NCBI GenBank assembly: GCA_045430275.1
Contig: JAILXU010000012.1
Location: 62,001 to 126,000 of the forward strand
DNA length: 64,000 nucleotides
Direction of reading: 5' to 3'
Origin: Oceanobacter sp045430275
Lineage (GTDB): Bacteria; Pseudomonadota; Gammaproteobacteria; Pseudomonadales; Oceanobacteraceae
The position numbers were made by a program, and so were the translations under genes. This document shows positions 43,453 through 52,652 of the stretch, piece after piece. The first letter of the stretch is position 1, and each line of letters starts with the position of its first letter. The notes beneath the pieces are model-generated. The model was not told the DNA's origin. It did no database searches and saw only the letters and a list, made by a program, of their open reading frames with translations.

Positions 43453-45504
43453 TTATGGACGCTTCAGAACCAGTGTCAAAATGTCGTAGCTGGCAACCAG
43501 CTCATCATCCTGATTGGTCACTTCCACATCCCAGGCAACCACGCCCTGAGCTTCGCCTTTCTCGCTGACTTTGCCCTGGTCGATCATGCGCTTACAGGTC
43601 AGACGGGCACGAATGGTGTCACCGATACCAACCGGATTCACAAAACGCAGCGTGTCCAGACCGTAGTTCGCCAGAACCGGGCCTTCGCCAGGGTAAACGA
43701 ACAGACCCGCTGCTGCGGACAGTACAAAGTAACCGTGAGCGATACGCTTGCCGAACTGAGAGTCCTTGGCGGCGATCTCGTCGAAGTGCATGTAGAAGTG
43801 GTCACCGGACAGACAACCGAAGTTGACGATGTCCGCTTCGGTCACGGTACGACGATGCGTCAGCAAGGAATCGCCTGGCTTCAGGTCGTCGAAGTAGCGA
43901 CGGAACGGGTGTACTTCAGTTTCGTTCACAGCACCGCCACGAACGTATTCGCGGGTAACAGCGGTCAGCATGGTTGGAGAACCCTGAACCGCAGTACGCT
44001 GCATGTAGTGCTTAACAGAGCGGATACCGCCCAGTTCTTCACCACCACCGGCACGACCTGGGCCACCGTGTTTCAACATTGGCAGCGGCGAACCGTGGCC
44101 AGTGGATTCCTTGGAGGACTCTTCGTTCAGGATGTGAACACGGCCATGCCATGCTGCCAGTGCCGGAACGACCTTGCCAGCCACTTCAGGATCTTTGGTG
44201 ATCAGGGACGACACCAGGCTGCCTTTACCGCGCGCGGCCAGAGCAACGGCGTGGTCAACGTCACGGTAGCCCATCACGGTGCTCACCGGGCCGAAGGCTT
44301 CGATGTCGTGTGCGCCACCTTCGGCATCCGGGTCACGGCTCAACAGCAATGTTGGCTCGAAGAATGCGCCGTTTTCAGTGCCTGCGCCGGTTGGAGCGAA
44401 GTCAGCATTGCCGCCACAGATGCGTTCACTGGTCGCCAGTAACTGCTCTACGGTATCGCGAACGTCGGCCTGCTGAGTGTGAGAAGCCAGCGCACCCATG
44501 CGAACGCCTTCAACACTTGGGTCACCCACGGTGGTTTTGGCCAGACGTGCAGACAGCTTCTCGGCAACCGCATCAACGCGGTTCTCAGGCACCAGAATAC
44601 GACGGATCGCGGTACATTTCTGACCCGCTTTCACAGTCATTTCACGCGCGACTTCTTTCACGAACAGATCGAATTCAACATCGTCTGGCGTCACATCCGG
44701 GGCTAGGATGGCGCAGTTCAGAGAGTCGGCTTCGCCATTGAATGGCACAGAGTTGTTGATCAGGTTTGGCGTCACACGCAGCTTCGCAGCCGTGCTTGCG
44801 GAACCAGTGAAGGTCACAACGTCCTGACCGTTCAGACGATCCAGCAGATCACCGGTACGACCGATCACCAGCTGCAGGCTACCTTCAGGCAACAAGCCGG
44901 AGTTTTGCATCAGGCGGACAGCGGCTTCAGTGACATAGCTGGTAGAAGAACCCGGCTTCACAATGCACGGCATACCAGCGAGGAAGTTCGGCGCGAATTT
45001 TTCCAACATGCCCCAGATCGGGAAGTTGAACGCGTTGATGTGTACCGCAACGCCGTTGCGAGGCACCAGAATGTGGCTACCAAAGAACTGGCCTTTGGCA
45101 CCCAGTTGCATCGCATCGCCTTCATGCATCACGTTGCCGGATGGCAGTTCGCGACGACCCATGCTGGCGTAAGCAAACAACGTACCGGCACCGCCTTCGA
45201 TGTCGATCCAGCTGTCCATACGGGTTGCACCCGTCTGGTGAGAAATCTCATACAGAGATTCCTTGTGTTCCAGCAGGTATTTACCCAGATTTCTCAGGCA
45301 AGAGGCGCGGGTCTGAAAATCCATCTCCATCAGGGACTGATTGCCCTGCTTGCGGGCAAATGCCAGAGACTCTTCAAAATCGATGGTTTCAGCGTGGGTG
45401 TGGTAAACCACTTCGCCATTAAGGGCGCTGGTCAGACCTTGAGCGGCTTCGCTACCGATCCACTGACCTGCAATAAAACTCTGTAACGTCGGGGCTTGAC
45501 TCAT
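43453..45504 (-). CDS. paaZ: PaaZ ring-opening hydrolase/dehydrogenase
   Basis: A 683-residue bifunctional enzyme. The N-terminal ~520 residues are an aldehyde dehydrogenase (VTFTGSASTAAKLRV; catalytic Cys in VKAGQKCTAIRRILV; conserved Glu earlier) that oxidises 3-oxo-5,6-dehydrosuberyl-CoA semialdehyde. The C-terminal ~150 are a MaoC-like (R)-hydratase (FGCLSGDHFYMHFDEIAAKDSQFGKRIAHGYFVLSAAAGLF) that hydrolyses oxepin-CoA. Length matches E. coli PaaZ (681). ATG 45504 has GGAG six bases upstream. In E. coli paaZ is divergent; here it ends the catabolic operon, 98 bases after paaE and behind a hairpin. Confidence 0.96.
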   Translation of the reverse strand: MSQAPTLQSFIAGQWIGSEAAQGLTSALNGEVVYHTHAETIDFEESLAFARKQGNQSLMEMDFQTRASCLRNLGKYLLEHKESLYEISHQTGATRMDSWIDIEGGAGTLFAYASMGRRELPSGNVMHEGDAMQLGAKGQFFGSHILVPRNGVAVHINAFNFPIWGMLEKFAPNFLAGMPCIVKPGSSTSYVTEAAVRLMQNSGLLPEGSLQLVIGRTGDLLDRLNGQDVVTFTGSASTAAKLRVTPNLINNSVPFNGEADSLNCAILAPDVTPDDVEFDLFVKEVAREMTVKAGQKCTAIRRILVPENRVDAVAEKLSARLAKTTVGDPSVEGVRMGALASHTQQADVRDTVEQLLATSERICGGNADFAPTGAGTENGAFFEPTLLLSRDPDAEGGAHDIEAFGPVSTVMGYRDVDHAVALAARGKGSLVSSLITKDPEVAGKVVPALAAWHGRVHILNEESSKESTGHGSPLPMLKHGGPGRAGGGEELGGIRSVKHYMQRTAVQGSPTMLTAVTREYVRGGAVNETEVHPFRRYFDDLKPGDSLLTHRRTVTEADIVNFGCLSGDHFYMHFDEIAAKDSQFGKRIAHGYFVLSAAAGLFVYPGEGPVLANYGLDTLRFVNPVGIGDTIRARLTCKRMIDQGKVSEKGEAQGVVAWDVEVTNQDDELVASYDILTLVLKRP

Positions 45505-45560
45505 GGGAGGCTCCGCAATGTGGGGAATGTATAACGTTATCGGGGGTATAAAACGCAATC

Positions 45561-45591
45561 GACCAGCCACCGTGGTTCACAATGGCTGGTC
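45561..45591 (-). terminator. Hairpin between paaE and paaZ
   Basis: GACCAGCCA (45561-45569) and TGGCTGGTC (45583-45591) make a perfect nine-base stem. On the minus strand it is followed by a GTTTTATA stretch, a weak U-tract. It could attenuate transcription into paaZ or stabilise the upstream message. Confidence 0.5.
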
Positions 45592-45602
45592 AACAGGCAG
45601 GA

Positions 45603-46679
45603 TCAGATCTGGTCGAAGTCAACCACAACCTTCTCAGATACCGGGTATGCCTGACAGGACAACACATAACCCGCTTCGATTTCGTAGTCTTCCAGACCGA
45701 AATTCACATCCATATCCACTTCGCCTTCAACGACTTTACACTTACAAGTGGAACACACACCGGCTTTACACGAGAACGGCAATTCAGCACCGATCTTGTT
45801 GCCAGCTTCCAGAATGCTGTCGGTGTTTTGATCCAGGTCGAACGCCAGCGCACGGCCATCCGCAATCACAGTCACGTTGGATGTGCTGGTATTTTCTGCA
45901 GCAGCCGCTGCACGCTCTTCACGCTTCTTGGCATTGCCAGCCGTCGCGAACAACTCGAAGAAAATACGGTCTGGCTCGCTACCGGCTTCAATCAGCATGT
46001 CGCGTACAGTTTCGGTCATTTCCTGAGGGCCACAGATGAAGCTGGCATCCAGGTTCTTGACGTCCAGCCAGCGGCTGAAGATTTCCTGACACTTTTCAGC
46101 GTCAATGTGACCGTTGTACAGATCCACATCCTGCTGCTCACGGCTGAAGATGAAGATCAGGTTCAGACGACCCATGTAAACATTCTTCAGTTCTTCCAAC
46201 TGCTCACGGAACATGGTGGAAGAGCTGGAGCGGTTGCCGTACATCAGGGTAACCGTGCTGTTTGGCTCGGCTTGCAGCGTGGACTTCACGATTGACAGGA
46301 TTGGCGTGATGCCAGAACCGGCCGCAACGGCCAGGTAGTTGCCTTCGCGCTCAGCATCCAGATCAATGAAGAAGTTGCCGGTCGGTGCCATCACTTCCAG
46401 CTCATCGCCCACTTTCAGTTCTTCGTTCGCAAACGTGGAGAACAGACCACCCGGTACTTTTTTAACAGCAACACGGATTTCACCGTCGTTGATACCCGTA
46501 CAGATGGAGTAAGAACGACGCACTTCTTCGCCATTCAACTGGGTACGCATGGTCAGGTACTGACCCTGAGTGAATTGGAAGCTGTCGTTCAACTCGGCAG
46601 GAATATCAAAAGCCAGTGACACGGAGTCGCGCGTTTCCTGGCGAACATCCTGAATAGTCAGGGAATGGAATTGGCTCAT
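45603..46679 (-). CDS. paaE: Phenylacetyl-CoA epoxidase reductase subunit
   Basis: A 358-residue electron-transfer subunit with FAD-binding RxYS (RRSYSICTG), NAD-binding (AAGSGITPILSIVKSTL) and a C-terminal plant-type [2Fe-2S] ferredoxin domain with CKAGVCSTCKCKV and a later Cys in VLSCQAYP. It passes electrons from NADPH to the di-iron PaaA centre. ATG 46679 has GGAGAG seven bases upstream. It is 38 bases after paaD. Confidence 0.97.
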   Translation of the reverse strand: MSQFHSLTIQDVRQETRDSVSLAFDIPAELNDSFQFTQGQYLTMRTQLNGEEVRRSYSICTGINDGEIRVAVKKVPGGLFSTFANEELKVGDELEVMAPTGNFFIDLDAEREGNYLAVAAGSGITPILSIVKSTLQAEPNSTVTLMYGNRSSSSTMFREQLEELKNVYMGRLNLIFIFSREQQDVDLYNGHIDAEKCQEIFSRWLDVKNLDASFICGPQEMTETVRDMLIEAGSEPDRIFFELFATAGNAKKREERAAAAAENTSTSNVTVIADGRALAFDLDQNTDSILEAGNKIGAELPFSCKAGVCSTCKCKVVEGEVDMDVNFGLEDYEIEAGYVLSCQAYPVSEKVVVDFDQI

Positions 46680-46717
46680 AAGTAATCTCTCCGCAGCCAC
46701 CGTCTATCCGGGTGGCT

Positions 46718-47296
46718 TTAAATACATTTGAAATAGTCAAACGGTTCCAGGCAATCGCTGCAGCGGTACAGCGCTTTGCACGCAGTTGAACCGAATTCAC
46801 TGATACGTTCGGTATGCTCACTGCCACAATGCGGGCAGTTGACCTGATCGTCGCCGGATAACAGGCTCTTTTTGCTGGCGCTGCCCACCGGGGGCGCGAT
46901 ACCAAAAGCGCGCAGCTCTTCACGGCCTTTTTCGGTAATCCAGTCGGTCGTCCAGGCTGGATTCAAACGCTGCTCCAGTACCGGGTTTTCAAAACCGGCC
47001 TCAACCAACGCTTCTTCGATCAGTTGTTCGATAAATTCTGTTGCCGGGCAGCCGGAATAGGTTGGAGTCACCACCACGTGGAGGTGGCCTTGCTGCCAAC
47101 TGACGTCACGCACGATACCGAGATCAACCACGCTGACCACGGGGACTTCCGGGTCCATCACATCCAGGAGCACCGCCCAGGCGCGTTGGACATCGTCCGA
47201 CGAACCGTCGCGGGCTCCGCGATCACTGCCGATCAGGCCGGGAGTCGACATGGAGACGACTACCGGTTCTGAATCAGGACGATCACCAGGTTGCAT
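46718..47296 (-). CDS. paaD: Phenylacetate epoxidase maturation factor PaaD
   Basis: A 192-residue protein with an N-terminal MIP18/DUF59 domain (VMDPEVPVVSVVDLGIVRDVSWQQGHLHVVVTPTYSGCPATEFI) and a C-terminal zinc-finger (CPHCGSEHTERISEFGSTACKALYRCSDC, DYFKC). PaaD probably helps assemble iron-sulfur or di-iron centres of the epoxidase. ATG 47296 overlaps the end of paaC by 14 bases; the alternative ATG 47251 would give a shorter start, and neither has a strong ribosome site, in line with coupling to paaC. Confidence 0.92.
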   Translation of the reverse strand: MQPGDRPDSEPVVVSMSTPGLIGSDRGARDGSSDDVQRAWAVLLDVMDPEVPVVSVVDLGIVRDVSWQQGHLHVVVTPTYSGCPATEFIEQLIEEALVEAGFENPVLEQRLNPAWTTDWITEKGREELRAFGIAPPVGSASKKSLLSGDDQVNCPHCGSEHTERISEFGSTACKALYRCSDCLEPFDYFKCI

Positions 47297-48044
47297 CAGG
47301 ATAAGCCCGCTGCAGGAATTGCATCTCGGCCAACAACAGACCCAGGTGCTCACTGTGTACGCCGTTACGACCGCTCAGGTAGAAAGAACGAGCCATCTCT
47401 GGTGTGGTCAGAGTGGCTGCCGTCAGCACTTCGCTGACCGTTGCTTTCCACGCTTCTGCAATCGCTTCTGGCGCAGGAATCACACCGGCTTCTGCCAGGC
47501 GCTGTTCCACGTCGTCACCGGCTGTCAGTTCGCAGGTGAAACGCCAGACCTGTTCAACGGCTTTTTCCATGCGCTGATGGCTTTCTTCAGTGCCATCGCC
47601 CAGACGCTGAACCCACTCGGAAGAGCGACGCAGGTGGTAGGTCACTTCTTTCAGGGCTTTGGCGGCAATCGCGGCAACACGCTCGTCGCTGGAGTTCACC
47701 AGAGCGCTCAGTACGTGGTACTGCCATGCGTCGTAGAAGAACTGCTTCGCCATGGTCACTGCGAAGTCACCATTAGGCTGCTCAACCAGCAACAGATTGC
47801 GGTAAGCACGCTCTTCACGGCAGAACGCCAGCTTGTCGGCATCGCGACCGTCGTCGATCAGCTCAGCCGCGTAATCCAGCCAGTTGCGAGCCTGACCAAA
47901 CAGGTCAAGGCCCACGTTCATCAACGCCATCTCTTCTTCCAGAGCAGGGGCATGACCGCACCACTCACACAGACGCTGGCCCTGAACTACGGCGCTGTCG
48001 CCAACGCGCAGCAAATATTCAATCAGATCATCGTATTTGGTCAT
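47283..48044 (-). CDS. paaC: Phenylacetyl-CoA epoxidase subunit PaaC
   Basis: A 253-residue ferritin-like helical protein, the non-catalytic partner of PaaA (ALMNVGLDLFGQARNWLDYAAEL; EVTYHLRRSSEWVQRLGDGTEESHQRM). Structurally it holds PaaA in the heteromeric epoxidase. ATG 48044 has GAGGA five to six bases upstream; the longer frame begins with GTG inside the gap. Confidence 0.96.
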   Translation of the reverse strand: MTKYDDLIEYLLRVGDSAVVQGQRLCEWCGHAPALEEEMALMNVGLDLFGQARNWLDYAAELIDDGRDADKLAFCREERAYRNLLLVEQPNGDFAVTMAKQFFYDAWQYHVLSALVNSSDERVAAIAAKALKEVTYHLRRSSEWVQRLGDGTEESHQRMEKAVEQVWRFTCELTAGDDVEQRLAEAGVIPAPEAIAEAWKATVSEVLTAATLTTPEMARSFYLSGRNGVHSEHLGLLLAEMQFLQRAYPDATW

Positions 48045-48052
48045 GATCGTCC

Positions 48053-48334
48053 TCACATGTGGCCGACTTCAGGCGGCAGCTCGTAAAAGCTGGCGTGGCG
48101 ATAGATTTTGTCTTCGGATGGGTCGAACAAAGGGTCTTTTTCATCCGGAGAAGATGCTGTGATGGCAGCGGATGGAACAACCCACAGGCTCACACCTTCG
48201 TTACGACGGGTGTACAGCTCACGTGCGTTTTCGATCGCCATAGCAGCGTCTGCCGCGTGAACGCTACCCACGTGCTTGTGGTTCAGGCCGTGCTTGCTGC
48301 GCACGAATACTTCAAACAGTGTCCATTGAGACAT
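48053..48334 (-). CDS. paaB: Phenylacetyl-CoA epoxidase subunit PaaB
   Basis: A 93-residue small subunit (WTLFEVFVRSKHGLNHKHVGSVHAADAAMAIENARELYTRRNEGVSLWVVPS) that bridges PaaAC units and may support electron transfer from PaaE. GGAGAG precedes the ATG. Tightly spaced between paaA and paaC. Confidence 0.97.
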   Translation of the reverse strand: MSQWTLFEVFVRSKHGLNHKHVGSVHAADAAMAIENARELYTRRNEGVSLWVVPSAAITASSPDEKDPLFDPSEDKIYRHASFYELPPEVGHM

Positions 48335-48363
48335 AATGATTCTCTCCAGTTAACGGGTCAGTA

Positions 48364-49356
48364 TCAGGCTGCGGCCTGTTGTTTTTTCTTTTTCTCAGCG
48401 AAAGCAACCGCGGCTTCACGTACCCAGGCACCGTCTTCAATCGCATTGCGGCGAGTGCTGACACGCTCCTGGTTACAAGGGCCATTACCCTTGATCACTT
48501 CGTAGAATTCTTCCCACTGAATTTCGCCGAAGTCGTAGTGACCACGCTCTTCGTTCCATTTCAGATCCGGGTCAGGGGCCGTACAGCCCAGTACTTCCAA
48601 CTGCGGAATGGTCTGGTCAATAAAGCGCTGGCGCAGTTCGTCATTGGTGTGACGCTTGATCTTCCAGGCCATGGATTGAGCGCTGTTCGGAGAATCCGCA
48701 TCGCTTGGGCCGAACATCATCAGAGAAGGCCACCACAGACGGTTAATCGCGTCCTGAACCATTTCTTTCTGAGCGTCGTTGCCTTCCTTCATCATGGTCA
48801 GCAGAATTTCGTAACCCTGACGCTGGTGGAAGCTCTCTTCCTTACAGATACGAATCATGGAACGAGAGTAAGGGCCGTAAGAAGTACGCTGCAGAACCAC
48901 CTGGTTCACAATCGCAGCGCCATCAACCAACCAGCCAACTGCGCCCATATCCGCCCAGTTCAGGGTTGGGTAGTTGAAGATGGAAGAGTACTTGGCACGA
49001 CCGTTGTGCAGCTTTTCGACTTCTTCATCACGATCAGCGCCCAGAGTTTCCATCGCGCTGTACAGGTACAAACCGTGACCGGCTTCATCCTGAATCTTGG
49101 CCATCAACTGCAGCTTGCGCTTGAAGGTCGGAGCACGAGTTACCCAGTTACCTTCTGGCAGCATGCCAACAATTTCAGAGTGAGCGTGCTGGGAAATCTG
49201 ACGAATCAGGGTTTTGCGGTAAGCATCGGGCATCCAGTTTTTCGGCTCGATTTTGATTTCCGCATCGATCTTTTCCTGGAACGCACGTTCCTCTGGAGAC
49301 ATTTCCTCCAGCGTCTTGACGTGCTTGGCTCCGGTTTCAACCATTTGTGCGTACAT
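48364..49356 (-). CDS. paaA: Phenylacetyl-CoA epoxidase catalytic subunit PaaA
   Basis: A 330-residue di-iron monooxygenase subunit that adds an oxygen atom across the ring of phenylacetyl-CoA. Iron ligands of the bacterial multicomponent type appear in KIQDEAGHGLYLYSAMETLG and CKEESFHQRQGYEILL (ExxH motifs). ATG 49356 has GGAGA six bases upstream and matches the family N-terminus (MYAQMVETG); the longer frame from 49392 does not. It has a 190-base upstream gap with its own likely promoter. Confidence 0.97.
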   Translation of the reverse strand: MYAQMVETGAKHVKTLEEMSPEERAFQEKIDAEIKIEPKNWMPDAYRKTLIRQISQHAHSEIVGMLPEGNWVTRAPTFKRKLQLMAKIQDEAGHGLYLYSAMETLGADRDEEVEKLHNGRAKYSSIFNYPTLNWADMGAVGWLVDGAAIVNQVVLQRTSYGPYSRSMIRICKEESFHQRQGYEILLTMMKEGNDAQKEMVQDAINRLWWPSLMMFGPSDADSPNSAQSMAWKIKRHTNDELRQRFIDQTIPQLEVLGCTAPDPDLKWNEERGHYDFGEIQWEEFYEVIKGNGPCNQERVSTRRNAIEDGAWVREAAVAFAEKKKKQQAAA

Positions 49357-49421
49357 AGCAAGTCTCCGGTGTCGTTGAGTGACTGCCGTCACAAGGGTTC
49401 AGTTATAACGTTTTTCCTAAT

Positions 49422-49458
49422 GATACTAAAAACTCAACAAATGTGCAGTTTTTGTATC
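49422..49458. promoter_or_regulatory. Inverted repeat upstream of paaA
   Basis: GATACTAAAAACT (49422-49434) is mirrored by AGTTTTTGTATC (49447-49458), an imperfect inverted repeat about 65-100 bases before the paaA start in the AT-rich part of the 190-base gap. A GATAC/GTATC pair 38 bases apart also occurs upstream of paaN. It could be a regulator site for PaaX, but the E. coli PaaX consensus is not obvious. Confidence 0.4.
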
Positions 49459-49511
49459 GCTTTTGAGTCGATTGACCCATTTTACGGTCTTGCATACGGC
49501 GTTGAGCAGGC

Positions 49512-49539
49512 CAGAGCGGAAGTCATGACTCCCGCTCTG
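49512..49539 (-). terminator. Hairpin after paaK
   Basis: CAGAGCGG (49512-49519) pairs with CCGCTCTG (49532-49539) and the loop contains the palindrome AGTCATGACT, giving a long stem with one mismatch, seven bases past the paaK stop. No U-tract. It likely marks a transcript end or processing point between paaFGHIJK and paaABCDEZ. Confidence 0.55.
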
Positions 49540-49546
49540 AAACCCA

Positions 49547-50854
49547 TCAGCCATCCTTGCGCTTGTCGAAGACACGCTTCGCCTTGCCTTCGGAACGTGG
49601 CAGTTCACCCATAGGAACGATGTCCACGCGTGTGCTGATACCCACAACCGACTTGATATGGTGTTGCAACTCTTTGATGGCCGGTTCTTGTGGCGCGCTT
49701 TGCGCTTCGGCGGTCATCTCAACCTTGACCTGAACTTTATCCAGGTTGCCGTCTTTGGTGACGATGATTTCGTAGTGTGGAGCCAGCGCCGGGATCTTCA
49801 GAATCTGTTCTTCGATCTGGGTCGGAAATACGTTCACACCACGAATGATCATCATGTCATCGCTGCGGCCAGTGATTTTGTCGATACGGCGCATGGGGCG
49901 TGCAGTACCTGGCAGCAAGCGAGTCAGATCACGAGTACGGTAACGGATGATTGGTAATGCTTCTTTAGACAAAGACGTGAACACCAGTTCACCGTATTCA
50001 CCGTCAGGCAGTACTTCACCAGTGTTTGGATCGATGATTTCAGGGTAGAAATGATCTTCCCAGATGGTTGGGCCATCTTTGGTCTCGATGCATTCCATCG
50101 CCACACCAGGTCCCATCACTTCAGACAGACCGTAAATATCAACCGCATCGATACCCAGACGACCTTCGATGTTCTTACGCATCTCGTCAGTCCAGGGCTC
50201 GGCACCGAAGATACCCAAACGCAGAGCCAGCTTCTCGGGATCAACGTTCTGACGTTCCATCTCGTCAATCAGGTTCAGCATGTAGGACGGCGTCACCATG
50301 ATGATGTCGGGATCAAAGTCCTGAATCAGCTGTACCTGCTTCTCGGTCTGACCGCCAGACATTGGAATCACGGTACAACCCAGACGCTCGGCACCGTAGT
50401 GTGCGCCCATGCCGCCAGTGAACAGGCCATAGCCGTAGGAGATGTGTACCTTGTCGCCGGAGTGACCGCCTGCAGCGCGGATAGAGCGCGCAACCACGTC
50501 TGCCCAGACATCAATATCGTGCTGGGTGTAGCCCACAACGGTTGGCTTGCCGGTCGTGCCGGAAGACGCGTGTACACGCACCACTTCGTTCATTGGTACG
50601 GCGAACGAGTCGAATGGGTAAGCGTCGCGCAGGTACGCTTTGGTGGTGAACGGGAAGTGCTTCAGGTCTTCCAGTGTGCGCAGTTCAAATGGGTGAACCC
50701 CTTTGTCATCGCACATCTTTTTGTAAGACGGTACGTTGTTGTACGCGTGCGCGATGCTCCACTGCATGCGTTTCAACTGCAAGGCACGCAGCTCGTCAAT
50801 GCTTGCGGTTTCAATCGGGTCCAGCGCGCTGCGCAGAATACGTTCGTTATGCAT
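49547..50854 (-). CDS. paaK: Phenylacetate-CoA ligase
   Basis: A 435-residue adenylate-forming enzyme that activates phenylacetate with ATP and CoA, the entry step. Motifs are the P-loop-like VRVHASSGTTGKPTVVGYT, YGLSEVMGPGVAMEC and YRTRDLTRLLPG, then C-terminal GRSDDMMIIRGVNVFPTQIEEQIL. ATG 50854 is preceded by AGGA. It is separated from paaJ by 107 bases containing a hairpin. Confidence 0.97.
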   Translation of the reverse strand: MHNERILRSALDPIETASIDELRALQLKRMQWSIAHAYNNVPSYKKMCDDKGVHPFELRTLEDLKHFPFTTKAYLRDAYPFDSFAVPMNEVVRVHASSGTTGKPTVVGYTQHDIDVWADVVARSIRAAGGHSGDKVHISYGYGLFTGGMGAHYGAERLGCTVIPMSGGQTEKQVQLIQDFDPDIIMVTPSYMLNLIDEMERQNVDPEKLALRLGIFGAEPWTDEMRKNIEGRLGIDAVDIYGLSEVMGPGVAMECIETKDGPTIWEDHFYPEIIDPNTGEVLPDGEYGELVFTSLSKEALPIIRYRTRDLTRLLPGTARPMRRIDKITGRSDDMMIIRGVNVFPTQIEEQILKIPALAPHYEIIVTKDGNLDKVQVKVEMTAEAQSAPQEPAIKELQHHIKSVVGISTRVDIVPMGELPRSEGKAKRVFDKRKDG

Positions 50855-50893
50855 CGTTAGTGTCCTGTCCGAGTCTTTTGTTATGTCAGAACC

Positions 50894-50913
50894 GGCTACC
50901 GGCATAGGTAGCC
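50894..50913. repeat. Hairpin between paaJ and paaK
   Basis: GGCTACC-GGCATA-GGTAGCC forms a perfect seven-base stem in the 107-base gap between paaJ and paaK; a second GC-rich imperfect stem (GCCGGG at 50919 with CCCGGC at 50946) lies next to it. They may tune expression or message stability between the two genes; no U-tract is present. Confidence 0.45.
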
Positions 50914-50961
50914 AGAACGCCGGGCTGGGCTGATTTCAACCTGGCCCCGGCTGGCGTGCCT

Positions 50962-52170
50962 TCAAACACGCTCGATGATGATCGCAATGCCCTGGCCGAC
51001 ACCAATACACATGGTGCAAAGAGCATAACGGCCACCGGTACGATGCAACTGGTACATCGCCGTCGTGACCAGACGTGCGCCGGAGGCACCCAGAGGGTGA
51101 CCCAGAGAAATCGCACCGCCGTTCGGGTTTACGTGTGCCGCATCATCTGGCAAACCCAGATCACGCATCACGGCCAATCCTTGCGAAGCAAAGGCTTCGT
51201 TCAGCTCGATCACATCCATCTGATCCAGTGTCAGACCGGCCTTTTTCAGTACTTTTTTGGACGCTGGAGCCGGGCCAAAGCCCATGATGCGAGGTTCCAG
51301 ACCTGCCGTTGCCATGGCCACCACACGGGCTTTTGGCGTCAGGCCGTTTTTCTCAGCCGCTTCTTTCGAGGCAATCAGCAGCGCACAGGCACCGTCGTTT
51401 ACACCGGATGCGTTACCCGCTGTCACGGAGCCGCCTTCACGGAACGGCGCACGCAGTTTGCCCAGTGCTTCCAGCGTGGTGGAGGCACGAGGATGTTCAT
51501 CCGTGTCCACAACCAGGTCATCACCCTTGCGCTGTGGAATCACTACCGGACAGATTTCTTCATTGAAGAGACCGGTTTCCATCGCAGCAGCGGTCTTCTG
51601 CTGGCTGCGGAAGGCAAACAAATCCTGATCTTCGCGGGAGATATTGAAGTCTTCAGCCACGTTTTCAGCCGTCTCAGGCATGGAATCCACGCCGTATGCC
51701 GCTTTCATCTTCTTGTTGATGAAGCGCCAGCCGATGGTGGTGTCATACATGCCGTTCGGGTTACGGCTAAAGGCAGTTTCAGCCTTGCCCATCACAAACG
51801 GCGCACGAGACATCGACTCACAGCCACCTGCGATCATCAGGTCGGTTTCACCGGCCTTGATAGAGCGTGCCGCCATGCCGATGGCATCCATACCGGAACC
51901 GCAAAGGCGGTTGATGGTGGTGCCCGGAACGTCTGTTGGCAGTCCTGCCAACAAGGCAGACATGCGCGCCACATTACGGTTGTCTTCACCGGCCTGGTTG
52001 GCATTGCCGTAAAAGATGTCATCCACAGACGTCCAATCGACGTCCGGATTGCGTTCCATCAGTGCTTTCAGTGGCACCGCGCCCAGATCATCGGCACGCA
52101 CGGAGGACAAACCACCGCCATAACGGCCAAATGGGGTACGAATCGCATCGCAAATATAGGCATCGGTCAT
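50962..52170 (-). CDS. paaJ: Beta-ketoadipyl/3-oxo-5,6-dehydrosuberyl-CoA thiolase
   Basis: A 402-residue thiolase: nucleophilic Cys in INRLCGSGMDAIGMAARSI, GHPLGASGARL and the C-terminal active-site Cys in LCTMCIGVGQGIAIIIE. In the pathway it cleaves 3-oxo-5,6-dehydrosuberyl-CoA and later beta-ketoadipyl-CoA to acetyl-CoA and succinyl-CoA. Overlaps paaI by 4 bases (ATGA). Confidence 0.96.
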   Translation of the reverse strand: MTDAYICDAIRTPFGRYGGGLSSVRADDLGAVPLKALMERNPDVDWTSVDDIFYGNANQAGEDNRNVARMSALLAGLPTDVPGTTINRLCGSGMDAIGMAARSIKAGETDLMIAGGCESMSRAPFVMGKAETAFSRNPNGMYDTTIGWRFINKKMKAAYGVDSMPETAENVAEDFNISREDQDLFAFRSQQKTAAAMETGLFNEEICPVVIPQRKGDDLVVDTDEHPRASTTLEALGKLRAPFREGGSVTAGNASGVNDGACALLIASKEAAEKNGLTPKARVVAMATAGLEPRIMGFGPAPASKKVLKKAGLTLDQMDVIELNEAFASQGLAVMRDLGLPDDAAHVNPNGGAISLGHPLGASGARLVTTAMYQLHRTGGRYALCTMCIGVGQGIAIIIERV

Positions 52171-52652
52171 TCTGATTCTCCTGCGTTAGCATCCTGAGCC
52201 GTTTCAGCCGACTCAAGTATCTGGCCACGAACCCGATAGGACTTGCCATGGAACATGGCGATCAGGCGGCCTTCCTGGTTGTGGATATCAACATCGTAAT
52301 TGCCGGTACGACCACTGCGGCTGCGCTCGGTCGCGGTTGCCGTCAGTACATCGCCCAGAAATGCCGGAGCGACGTAATCAATGGTGCAACCAATGGCAAC
52401 GGTTGGTTCGTTATAGGTGTTGCAGGCAAACGCGAACGCCGAGTCTGCCAACGCAAACATAAAACCGCCATGGCAGGTCTTGTGACCCTGAACCATGTCA
52501 TCGCGTACCGTCATGCTGACAAGCGACTTGCCCGGCGCAACGGATTCCAGCGTCATGCCCGCCTGCTGGCTGGCGTTGTCGCGGCTGTACAGCGCGTTGG
52601 CACAGGCTTCGGCCAACTGCTGCGGCGTCATGCTGTCAAGATCATGACTCAT
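52167..52652 (-). CDS. paaI: Hydroxyphenylacetyl-CoA thioesterase PaaI
   Basis: A 161-residue hotdog-fold thioesterase (DMVQGHKTCHGGFMFALADSAFAFACNTY) that releases CoA from dead-end phenylacetyl-CoA derivatives. ATG 52652 (MSHDLDSMTPQQLA) overlaps the end of paaH by 11 bases; the longer frame lies within paaH. Confidence 0.94.
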   Translation of the reverse strand: MSHDLDSMTPQQLAEACANALYSRDNASQQAGMTLESVAPGKSLVSMTVRDDMVQGHKTCHGGFMFALADSAFAFACNTYNEPTVAIGCTIDYVAPAFLGDVLTATATERSRSGRTGNYDVDIHNQEGRLIAMFHGKSYRVRGQILESAETAQDANAGESE

